From positions 1 to 29,991 of the IMG/VR virus record IMGVR_UViG_3300006921_000085: a DNA stretch of 29,991 bases. One strand, written 5' to 3'. Within the stretch, counting starts at the first letter, position 1; each line of letters starts with the position of its first letter. This DNA is from a virus. This document shows positions 6,437-12,246 of the stretch, piece by piece. Under the pieces are notes generated by a model. It was given only the letters and a program-made list of their open reading frames with translations, was not told where the DNA came from and made no database searches. The position numbers and the translations under genes were made by a program.

Positions 6437-7030
6437 CTATTCAAATTCCCAGCCTAGGTAGGGCTCGTCAGTCCAGCAGTTGTACATGTATGTGTCTTTT
6501 CCAGCTATGCTTACCCCGCAGTGCTTTTGACCAACCCCAAGCTTAATGTTTCTGTTTATACCTAGGCTTCTGCTGTTAGTCTGCTCGAAGCCATTATCAA
6601 TATTAGCAGCTGTAGCGCCTAACAACTCGCCCGTTTCTTTATTGCGAGCATATACGTGGTATATACCAAAGCCATTTCCCTCAAACGTCATAATAATTTG
6701 ACCGTCATGCTTAGCGGTTTGTGCTCTATTGCTTTTTATTGATTTAGCAATAAACTCATCGTCAATTACTGGATCGTATATAAATGAGTAGTGCACTCTT
6801 TCATCGTAAGGAGTTTTCCAGTAGTACGTCTGATCGCAATCTGTACAGTTAGGATCATGAGGCCCATCGTACATAGGATCTTTCCAAACTTCCCACATAA
6901 TTAAAGACCTGTCAACTCCACCTTGATTGAAAGCACAGCTTATAACTACAGTTTTACCTCTTGTTGGTTCGTCTTGCGCATTTACTGTTATGGCTAGTAA
7001 AGCTGCGGCTGATAAAAATAAATTTCTCAT
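6437..7030 (-). CDS. Exported unknown protein with signal peptide
   Basis: This gene runs against its neighbours. The N-terminus (MRNLFLSAAALLAITVNAQD) is a classic signal peptide, with cleavage likely after Ala-Gln or Asn-Ala as is common in Bacteroidetes. The mature 178 residues are beta-rich, with several Cys (for example NCTDCDQ), and are likely disulfide-bonded in the periplasm or beyond. No lipobox is present, and no family is recognised. Its isolated opposite orientation suggests a moron-type gene expressed independently of the late operon, possibly to alter the host surface. It faces the gene at 7228 across a 197-bp intergenic region with promoter and repeat elements. Confidence 0.65.
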   Translation of the reverse strand: MRNLFLSAAALLAITVNAQDEPTRGKTVVISCAFNQGGVDRSLIMWEVWKDPMYDGPHDPNCTDCDQTYYWKTPYDERVHYSFIYDPVIDDEFIAKSIKSNRAQTAKHDGQIIMTFEGNGFGIYHVYARNKETGELLGATAANIDNGFEQTNSRSLGINRNIKLGVGQKHCGVSIAGKDTYMYNCWTDEPYLGWEFE

Positions 7031-7064
7031 AACATATTAAATTAAAGGTTAAAAAATCAAGTCG

Positions 7065-7072
7065 TATATTTG
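7065..7072 (+). promoter_or_regulatory. -7 promoter box TATATTTG
   Basis: A perfect TAnnTTTG box lies in the divergent intergenic region, 155 bp before the start at 7228. The long leader it implies contains the TGTTAA pair and the hairpin at 7138-7155, leaving room for regulation. Confidence 0.45.
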
Positions 7073-7120
7073 ACTTACTGACTACAATAAAAAACAAATA
7101 ATTGACAATTCCAAGTAAAA

Positions 7121-7138
7121 GTGTTAAAAAAATGTTAA
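7121..7138 (+). repeat. TGTTAA pair, fourth copy
   Basis: GTGTTAA at 7121-7127 and ATGTTAA at 7132-7138 recur here with 11-bp phasing, far from the three copies in the 1320-2218 region. It is again intergenic and again beside a minus-strand gene. Confidence 0.55.
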
Positions 7139-7155
7139 AAACTTGAAAAAGTTTT
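7138..7155 (+). other. Hairpin with GAAA loop
   Basis: AAAACTT (7138-7144), loop GAAA, AAGTTTT (7149-7155), followed by ATTTTAAC. The U-rich 3' side makes it terminator-like, and outer bases GTTAAA/TTTTAAC can extend the pairing. It could attenuate transcription from the box at 7065. Confidence 0.4.
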
Positions 7156-7227
7156 ATTTTAACCCAGTACGTAAAAGAAAAGATCACGTTCTAGAAGCTG
7201 AGAAAATCAGACTAAACAAACTTAAAA

Positions 7228-7740
7228 ATGAAATTAGAAGTAATAAGGTTCAACAAAGGAGTGGACTCAACAAACGGAATACTATTTGATATAACAAATG
7301 AAAGAAAATTTTTATGCTATACTCTCGAAGATGAGAGCCGCACTGAAAAAGTGTGGGGAGAAACTTGTATACCTGAAGGAGAGTATTGTGTCGGTCTTAG
7401 GACAGTGGGCGGACACCATGCTAAGTACTCTAAAAGGTTTGCTGACATCCATACGGGGATGCTTCACGTACTTGATGTACCTAATTTTAAATACATTCTT
7501 ATTCATTGCGGCAATACTGACGAAGATACTGCGGGATGTTTACTCTTGGGCGACTCGCAAGAAAACAACAACATTAAAGAAAACGGTTTCATCGGACGCT
7601 CCACACAAGCGTACTTCAGGGTCTACCCGCAAATCGCAAAAGCGCTCGAAGAAGGCGAAGAAGTAACAATTACTTACAGAGATTTTGCTGAGTGCTTGGT
7701 GTTAGACCCAAACTTTGTTTCTCTTGAAGGAGAGGCTTAA
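7228..7740 (+). CDS. DUF5675-type protein, possible lysis function
   Basis: The 170-residue protein matches my memory of the DUF5675 phage family: CYTLEDESRTEKVWGETCIPEGEY, split here as TLEDE, then GETCIPEGEY, LRTVGGHH, RFADIHTGMLHVLDVP, and ILIHCGNTDEDTAGCLLLG. The His-x-Gly-Asn and Thr-x-Gly-Cys pair recalls the His/Cys catalytic arrangement of L,D-transpeptidase-like folds, so action on peptidoglycan is plausible but unproven. The family is of uncharacterised function and often lies near lysis genes. There is no signal peptide. A second reading frame is open inside it (7298-7666). The gene ends 6 bp from a convergent gene. Confidence 0.75.
   Translation: MKLEVIRFNKGVDSTNGILFDITNERKFLCYTLEDESRTEKVWGETCIPEGEYCVGLRTVGGHHAKYSKRFADIHTGMLHVLDVPNFKYILIHCGNTDEDTAGCLLLGDSQENNNIKENGFIGRSTQAYFRVYPQIAKALEEGEEVTITYRDFAECLVLDPNFVSLEGEA
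7298..7666 (+). CDS. Nested open frame, holin-like, speculative
   Basis: A 122-codon frame lies wholly inside the DUF5675 gene in another frame. Its product has an amphipathic N-terminus, one strongly hydrophobic stretch (TYLMYLILNTFLFIAAIL, about residues 57-74) and a very basic tail (KSQKRSKKAKK). Membrane segment plus basic tail is the layout of many holins, and overlapping lysis genes are well known in phages. Against it, a shifted frame through a conserved beta-strand gene can produce hydrophobic runs by chance, and there is no independent start signal. I list it as a candidate only. Confidence 0.25.
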   Translation: MKENFYAILSKMRAALKKCGEKLVYLKESIVSVLGQWADTMLSTLKGLLTSIRGCFTYLMYLILNTFLFIAAILTKILRDVYSWATRKKTTTLKKTVSSDAPHKRTSGSTRKSQKRSKKAKK

Positions 7741-7745
7741 ACACA

Positions 7746-8165
7746 TTAATCTAACTCCCTATAAAAAGACTGAACTAAAAGCCTTGCTTTTTGTGTTAAG
7801 GCATACCTAACTCTATAGTTCATTTTTAACTCATCTCGAAACAAGTGGTCTTCATAATTTTGTGAAGGAGTTAGTTTGTCGAAGTGTTTATATATATACC
7901 CTTCTTTTACTAAAGGGTATATTACTCTTTCTGCTATATGTTTTCTAGAGTACTCATATTCTTTTGATGCATGGTCTATGGTCCAAAATTCTAAGTCATA
8001 AGCCCAAAGCATAAAAAACAATTCTTTCTCAAAAATATCATACCTTTTACAAAACCTTAAAAGTTTAGTTCTAAGATGTTTAAGGAAGTTTCTTTTTACG
8101 TACCTTTGATTTAGTCTAGAACTTTCCCTAAAAAGTTTTTTTTTAGCTACTTTGCTTTTTGGCAT
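7746..8165 (-). CDS. MarR-like winged-helix DNA-binding protein
   Basis: After a very basic N-terminal 45 residues, the 139-residue product shows a winged helix pattern: FEKELFFMLWAYDLEF, then TIDHASKEYEYSRKHIAERV as helix-turn-helix, then YPLVKEGYIYKHF and a wing, and a final helix KARLLVQSFYREL. This resembles MarR-family regulators, including the extended last helix used in dimerisation. It likely binds DNA and controls phage genes. It is divergent from the gene at 8170 with only 4 bp between starts, so autoregulation of both is plausible. Family assignment is by pattern only; the protein lacks any sensory domain. Confidence 0.65.
   Translation of the reverse strand: MPKSKVAKKKLFRESSRLNQRYVKRNFLKHLRTKLLRFCKRYDIFEKELFFMLWAYDLEFWTIDHASKEYEYSRKHIAERVIYPLVKEGYIYKHFDKLTPSQNYEDHLFRDELKMNYRVRYALTQKARLLVQSFYRELD
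8101..8108 (+). promoter_or_regulatory. -7 promoter box TACCTTTG
   Basis: A perfect TAnnTTTG match lies inside the 5' part of the divergent winged-helix gene, 61 bp before the ATG at 8170. A near match TACTTTG (about 8148-8154) lies closer to the start. Either may drive the rightward gene set beginning at 8170, overlapping the regulator gene. Confidence 0.4.
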
Positions 8166-8169
8166 TTAA

Positions 8170-8505
8170 ATGAGATTACTTCGTAAAGATATGGAAGAAC
8201 AGGCATTTTTCTTAGAGATCCAAAGATTATCTATGGAATTAGATGCTATTGTTGATATGTACGGTATGCGAGATAGGGTTGCTTCTATTATGGTTACAGG
8301 CCTAATAGATGAAGACATAATGGGGAACTCTAGATTAAAAGCTATATATAGCTACAGTATTGACTCAAAAGAAGAATTAGATAGTATATTACAATTTATA
8401 AATAGCACTTGGTATGATCCAGATGAAGGCGGCTCAATAGAAGAAGATGGATATAAAGACATTGACGATCTGTTAGATGGTACTGGTGTTGAATTAGAAG
8501 ATTAA
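8170..8505 (+). CDS. Acidic unknown protein, 111 aa
   Basis: The product has a helical N-terminal two-thirds (MEEQAFFLEIQRLSMELDAI and on) and a very acidic C-terminus rich in Asp and Glu (DGYKDIDDLLDGTG). There is no membrane segment, signal peptide or catalytic motif. It begins a rightward run of small genes with 1-2 bp spacing, so it is probably translated with the next gene. Acidic small phage proteins sometimes mimic DNA or act as assembly factors, but nothing here identifies either. Its divergent pairing with the winged-helix gene suggests it marks the start of a regulated operon. Confidence 0.6.
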   Translation: MRLLRKDMEEQAFFLEIQRLSMELDAIVDMYGMRDRVASIMVTGLIDEDIMGNSRLKAIYSYSIDSKEELDSILQFINSTWYDPDEGGSIEEDGYKDIDDLLDGTGVELED

Positions 8506-8506
8506 A

Positions 8507-8746
8507 ATGGAAGGACTTATTAGAAAAATTATAATCGGGGAAGACCCGAAAAACGCTATGGCTTACTACGTAGGTATGAGAGCTGGGCGAGGCGAGGTAA
8601 GCACCATTGTTCTTGATGACAGGCATCTTGTTAAGTACGGAAAACAAAGGTATTTAGTTTATATGCAAAGCGAAGACGATTCTCAAGTTCTTTGGAAATC
8701 TGTTGATTCTATGCCTTGTATAATTGAATACGACTGTAATTTTTAA
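8507..8746 (+). CDS. Small unknown protein, 79 aa
   Basis: One base separates the preceding stop from this ATG. The protein is a mixed alpha/beta sequence with a run of strands (STIVLDD, KQRYLVYMQS, CIIEYDCNF) and no recognisable motif. It ends one base before the next ATG. Its conservation cannot be judged here; the tight spacing and lack of overlap with other sensible frames are the evidence that it is a real gene. Confidence 0.55.
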   Translation: MEGLIRKIIIGEDPKNAMAYYVGMRAGRGEVSTIVLDDRHLVKYGKQRYLVYMQSEDDSQVLWKSVDSMPCIIEYDCNF

Positions 8747-8747
8747 A

Positions 8748-9035
8748 ATGGTAAGAAAAGAGCTATATACATCAGGCGGAGAGCTTAATTTACCAGATGG
8801 TACAAATTATATTGGAGCGTATCATGTACATGTAAATCAAGGGGCTATGGTTGGAGGGTTTCACAAGACAGAAGCTCATGATCGTTTAACACCAGCTAAT
8901 GCTGCTGCTATATTAAAAATAAGAGCAATACAACAAGAGCTTTCTAATGAAGCTGCAGAAAGAAAAAGAAGTTCCCGTAGACCAAGAATAACTACCTCTA
9001 GATCCTCAGGATCTTCTGGATCTTCTGGATATTAA
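8748..9035 (+). CDS. Small phage protein with YHVH/GGFH motif
   Basis: I start at the ATG at 8748 rather than the upstream in-frame TTG, because it follows the preceding stop by one base. The 95-residue product contains YTSGGELNLPDG, then GAYHVHVNQGAMVGGFHKTE and HDRLTPAN. This His- and Gly-rich pattern recurs, in my memory, in uncharacterised structural proteins of marine phages. The end is a Ser/Arg then Ser/Gly repeat (SSGSSGSSGY), likely flexible. It may be a minor virion protein, but no function is known. Confidence 0.6.
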   Translation: MVRKELYTSGGELNLPDGTNYIGAYHVHVNQGAMVGGFHKTEAHDRLTPANAAAILKIRAIQQELSNEAAERKRSSRRPRITTSRSSGSSGSSGY

Positions 9036-9049
9036 ATTAATTAAAATAA

Positions 9050-9637
9050 ATGAAAACTTTAGATATTTTTGTTGTTGAACTTGAGAAACAGTTCAAGGAC
9101 ACAATGACAACAGACTCTGGTTTGGAGTTATATGTAGATAACAGGTTTAATGAGTTTGAGCACAGGACTACAGAAGGCCCAGTAATTTGCTCTCCTTTAA
9201 AGTACGACACAGGTGTAAAGAAAGGTGATACACTATACTTTCATCACTTGGTTGTAATTAATGAAGGTCAAGTATTAACGGGTAATAAAAACCATTATCT
9301 AGTTAGATATGATCCTAATCACACTATAAACAATCAAGCTATAGCTTTTAAAAGCAAAAAAACTGGTAAGGTTAAACCCCTAATGGGTTGGGCTCTTTTA
9401 GAGTTTACAGAGCAAGAAGAGTTAGATATTAAATCAGATTTGATAGAAGTCGTAGACTTATCAGAAAAATTACCCACTAAGGGGCGTGTTGCTTTTGATA
9501 GTCCTTGGTTGGAAGAGCTTGGCGTTAAAGCAGGCGATGTGGTAGGATTTAAACAAAATAGAGATTATCGAATCAAGATAGAGGGGAAGGAGTATTACAG
9601 AACCCGTGCAGAAGACCTTCTTTATGTCGAAGCTTAA
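9050..9637 (+). CDS. Tandem GroES-like co-chaperonin
   Basis: The C-terminal half (about residues 112-195) reads as a GroES/Cpn10 domain: GWALLEF, then TKGRVAFDSP, GVKAGDVVGFKQNRDY, IKIEGKEYYRTRAEDLLYVEA. The N-terminal half has the matching elements DIFVVEL, EGPVICSPLKYDTGVKKGDTLYFHHLVV and VRYD, so the 195-residue protein looks like two GroES folds in series. GroES caps the GroEL chamber during folding. Phage versions such as T4 gp31 help fold the major capsid protein. The mobile GroEL-binding loop is not obvious in the first domain (TTDSGLELYV region) and is short in the second. The fold is well supported by motif order; co-chaperonin activity is inferred. Confidence 0.75.
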   Translation: MKTLDIFVVELEKQFKDTMTTDSGLELYVDNRFNEFEHRTTEGPVICSPLKYDTGVKKGDTLYFHHLVVINEGQVLTGNKNHYLVRYDPNHTINNQAIAFKSKKTGKVKPLMGWALLEFTEQEELDIKSDLIEVVDLSEKLPTKGRVAFDSPWLEELGVKAGDVVGFKQNRDYRIKIEGKEYYRTRAEDLLYVEA

Positions 9638-9914
9638 ATTTACTACAGCCTCAGCAGCTAAAAGATTAATGGCCAGCATGGAGGTGGCTATTGATAACAT
9701 GATAGAAGAGATTAAAAAACCTGTAGATCCAGACATTAGCGGTAGCGCTAGAAAGGCTGAACTTCAGTCTATTAAGCAGACCGCAACTGATTGCAAGGAG
9801 TTAATTATAGAGAGACAAAGACTAGAGCAGATGCTAAAGGACTTAAAGTCTAACGGAGAAATAGGAGAGGTTAAAGATTATTCAGGAGGGTTTGCTGAAA
9901 GATTTTCTAAATAA
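9624..9914 (+). CDS. Helical coiled-coil protein, 96 aa
   Basis: The ATG at 9624 overlaps the end of the GroES-like gene by 14 bases and is preferred over a GTG further upstream. The protein is almost wholly helical with heptad patterns (LMASMEVAIDNMIEEI, then LIIERQRLEQMLKDL) and ends in DYSGGFAERFSK. Its size, helical nature and position upstream of the large terminase would fit a small terminase subunit or assembly cofactor, but no helix-turn-helix is evident, so I leave the function open. Confidence 0.6.
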   Translation: MSKLKFTTASAAKRLMASMEVAIDNMIEEIKKPVDPDISGSARKAELQSIKQTATDCKELIIERQRLEQMLKDLKSNGEIGEVKDYSGGFAERFSK

Positions 9915-10267
9915 TGCCTTATAAAAATCCCGAAAAACAAGCTGCTGCTTCTAAAAGACATTACGAGGCTAACAAAGAAAAAGTAAAATTAAGGTCTAAA
10001 AAAAGAAATAGAAAACAATTAAGTATAAATAAAAAATATGTTGATAAAGTAAAAAGTGAGTCTGGGTGTGTAGATTGCGGTGAAACAAATCATATTGTTT
10101 TAGATTTTGATCATGTAAATGGCAATAAATATAAAAGCGTATCTGCTATGGTTCATGAGTATTATTCCGTAAATGCTATACAAAAAGAAATAGATAAATG
10201 CGAAGTTAGATGCGCTAATTGCCATAGACAAGTGACTCACGAAAGACGAAAAAAAAATAAAAGTTAA
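9914..10267 (+). CDS. HNH endonuclease
   Basis: The 117-residue protein has a basic helical N-terminus and then a complete HNH core: CVDC (C52, C55), the catalytic segment LDFDHVNGNK with H67, and CEVRCANCHRQVTHERR, giving the second pair of zinc-binding cysteines (C100, C103) and the closing His. Such nucleases cut DNA with a single metal ion. Free-standing HNH genes near terminases can be homing nucleases or partners in DNA packaging. Here the gene overlaps its neighbour as TAATG, showing it is integrated in the operon rather than inserted in a gene. Confidence 0.9.
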   Translation: MPYKNPEKQAAASKRHYEANKEKVKLRSKKRNRKQLSINKKYVDKVKSESGCVDCGETNHIVLDFDHVNGNKYKSVSAMVHEYYSVNAIQKEIDKCEVRCANCHRQVTHERRKKNKS

Positions 10268-10269
10268 AA

Positions 10270-10632
10270 ATGAAACAGTTTATATTTATATTAATAATGA
10301 TTGCTAGTTTGCCAGTTTTAGGGCAATGTAATCAGCATGTTTTTAGTTCTGTTGGGGCTGAAAAATGGACTAACTTCCAATATCAAGACTGTGATGGTTT
10401 AAGCCACTATTTTGGGCTTCCTGCTGGAGGTTACACTATTATATATTGTGCTGAAATAACCACAGCTTTTGTTTTAAATGGAGATGGGTTTGTATACCCA
10501 CTTCTTCAAGAGCACCCATCTTATGCTTCTTGTGTTCAATTAGTTTGCCAAGGTGATTTCGATGAAGATGGTATAGTAGGCGTTAATGATTTGCAAGTGT
10601 TTTTATTAAATTATGGATTATGCGAAAATTAA
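10270..10632 (+). CDS. Secreted dockerin-like protein, 120 aa
   Basis: A signal peptide (MKQFIFILIMIASLPVLGQ) ends in the Gly-Gln junction typical of Bacteroidetes. The mature protein has several cysteines and ends with GDFDEDGIVGVNDLQVFLLN, a calcium-loop pattern like half of a dockerin repeat (D-x-D-x-D-G-x-V-x-x-x-D-L). Domains of this type are common in secreted proteins of marine Bacteroidetes. Only one loop is present, so classical cohesin binding is doubtful. It overlaps the following T9SS cargo gene by 13 bases, so the two are probably made together and may act as partners outside the cell. Confidence 0.7.
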   Translation: MKQFIFILIMIASLPVLGQCNQHVFSSVGAEKWTNFQYQDCDGLSHYFGLPAGGYTIIYCAEITTAFVLNGDGFVYPLLQEHPSYASCVQLVCQGDFDEDGIVGVNDLQVFLLNYGLCEN

Positions 10633-11759
10633 TATATCTTTTGGCTTTGTGGGCCCCAATAACATCTGCTCAGTGTGATGTAGCTATAACCAGTTGGGAT
10701 GCCGCTACTGGGGATATTGCTATTGAGGCTATAAATAGTGAAAACTGCGGGTGCAATGAATTTACGTCTGAAGGAAACACCTGCGAAACAAGCGCTAGCC
10801 CTCACGTAAACAATAACACAACAGTAAGCCATTTTGTGTTAGGACTTCATGTAGAAGGGTTAGATTACAACTGGCTAGACTGTCTCACTGGAGTTAATCA
10901 TGAAGGATGGACGTTTAAAGTAGCTTCTCTTTTTGGAAATCAAGTTTTAGAAAGTGGCGACACGTGGGAGGCTAATATCTACGATTATAATGGATCCACA
11001 AACGATTGTTGGACAGAGATACTATCAAATGACACCCTATGTACTGAATTAGTCATATGGCAAATCAACTTGTCTCGAACAGCCTCAACAGAGCAAGGCG
11101 GATGGGCGCTAAATCAAGGGTTTAACCAAACGCAGAACTATCCTGACGTAGATCTTTCTAATAACACGGCTGTAAACTGTGCTTTACCTGCGTGTGACAC
11201 CGTGTATGTAGAAACTATTGAATACATAGATGTCATTGAATACATAAGTGTTACTGAATACGTTACGGACACGTTATATATAGATGTTGAGTGGATAACA
11301 ACTGACACGATATATATAACAGAGACTATTACTGAATACGACACTATTGTATTAACGGAAACTGAATATGTTGATGTTATAATAGATAATTATGTTTACG
11401 TTACAGACACCATAACAGAGTTCGTATCTATTACTACATACATTGATTGTGAAACTGGAGAGGAGTGTGGTGAACTTTCACCTTGTGATGAAACTTCTAT
11501 ATATGCGCCTAATGTTGTTACACCTAATGGAGACGGATGGAATGATACGTGGAAGGTAATTGCAGATGGATCCTGTTGGGACCAATGGGAGGTACGTGTG
11601 TACAACAGGTGGGGAGGTCTTGTTTGGATTAGCGCTTCTTCAATAGATGAGTGGGATGCTAATGTTGCAACAGGAACATATGTGTACACTATTGAGGCAC
11701 ATAGCTCTGTTAATGCTAATGTTTTTCAGTTTAACGGGACTGTTACCGTTGTCTATTAA
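10620..11759 (+). CDS. T9SS type B cargo protein, 379 aa
   Basis: The protein has a signal peptide (MRKLIYLLALWAPITSAQC), a Cys-containing globular region to about residue 190, a Thr/Tyr/Val/Glu/Asp repetitive strand-rich stalk (about 194-275, for example TDTIYITETITEYDTI), and a C-terminal domain from about 293. That domain carries YAPNVVTPNGDGWNDTW, VRVYNRWGGLVW and GTYVYTIEA. This is the CHU_C type B sorting domain known from gliding-associated proteins secreted by the type IX system. It implies export through the host inner and outer membranes to the surface or medium. Such a domain is unexpected in a phage gene. Whether the protein is in the virion or shown on infected cells is unknown. 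Confidence 0.85.
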   Translation: MRKLIYLLALWAPITSAQCDVAITSWDAATGDIAIEAINSENCGCNEFTSEGNTCETSASPHVNNNTTVSHFVLGLHVEGLDYNWLDCLTGVNHEGWTFKVASLFGNQVLESGDTWEANIYDYNGSTNDCWTEILSNDTLCTELVIWQINLSRTASTEQGGWALNQGFNQTQNYPDVDLSNNTAVNCALPACDTVYVETIEYIDVIEYISVTEYVTDTLYIDVEWITTDTIYITETITEYDTIVLTETEYVDVIIDNYVYVTDTITEFVSITTYIDCETGEECGELSPCDETSIYAPNVVTPNGDGWNDTWKVIADGSCWDQWEVRVYNRWGGLVWISASSIDEWDANVATGTYVYTIEAHSSVNANVFQFNGTVTVVY

Positions 11760-11767
11760 AATGTTCT

Positions 11768-11775
11768 TATCTTAG
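11768..11775 (+). promoter_or_regulatory. Weak -7 box TATCTTAG
   Basis: TATCTTAG matches TAnnTTTG in all but one base and lies seven bases before the ATG at 11783. It could give a nearly leaderless transcript for the packaging genes, but a single near match is weak evidence. Confidence 0.25.
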
Positions 11776-11782
11776 CAGAACT

Positions 11783-12046
11783 ATGCGGGTAAAAAAAAGA
11801 AATTACAAAAAAGAATACGATAAGTTCCAATCTTCAACAAAAGAAAAAAGAAATCGTGCTGCTCGAAACAAAAGAAGAAGAAAAGCAGAAAAAGGTGGTA
11901 GGGTAAAAAAAGGTGATGGAAAAGATCTTCATCATTTTACCGTTGGAGGAAAAGTCGTTACTGTTGTAGAGCCTAAAAGTAAAAATCGTGGTAGGTCTGA
12001 AAAATCTAGAGTAAAAGGTTACAAAGGATTAAAAGTAAAAAAATAA
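11783..12046 (+). CDS. Basic HNH-like small phage protein, 87 aa
   Basis: This very basic protein starts NYKKEYDKFQSSTKEKRNRA and continues with ARNKRRRKAEKGGRVKKGDGKDLHH and VEPKSKNRGRSEKSRVKG. I recall a phage family with the frame KGDGKDVDHKDGNP...NL.V.SKSKNRS, a compact HNH-like fold; here the His-containing centre is replaced by a hydrophobic TVGGKVVTVVE stretch. If related, it has lost the nuclease core and kept the DNA-binding surface. It stands directly upstream of the zinc-ribbon and terminase genes. Nucleic-acid binding is likely from charge alone; the rest is inference. Confidence 0.55.
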   Translation: MRVKKRNYKKEYDKFQSSTKEKRNRAARNKRRRKAEKGGRVKKGDGKDLHHFTVGGKVVTVVEPKSKNRGRSEKSRVKGYKGLKVKK

Positions 12047-12057
12047 AATTAAATGAA

Positions 12058-12246
12058 ATGGCAAAGTATAAATGCAGCTGCAACGATGATATTGTAGAAA
12101 AGTCTGGGGTAACAATAAGATTTATTGAAGGTAAGGGAGCTGTGCACGACATAAAGTGCAGTAAGTGTGACGAATACTTAGAGTTAGCTAACCCCAAGTC
12201 TGGGGCTCCCAGCTTTAGGGCAAACAGGTTTGGCCAAACATTTTGA
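12058..12246 (+). CDS. Zinc-ribbon-like protein before the terminase
   Basis: The 62-residue protein has a CSC near residue 6 and CSKC near residue 34, spaced like a small zinc ribbon, and ends with ELANPKSGAPSFRANRFGQ. Proteins of this layout commonly sit immediately before the large terminase gene in marine phages, in my recollection. A packaging-related or DNA-binding role is therefore plausible. The stop codon overlaps the terminase start as TTGA. No enzymatic motif is visible, and the role is not established. Confidence 0.7.
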   Translation: MAKYKCSCNDDIVEKSGVTIRFIEGKGAVHDIKCSKCDEYLELANPKSGAPSFRANRFGQTF

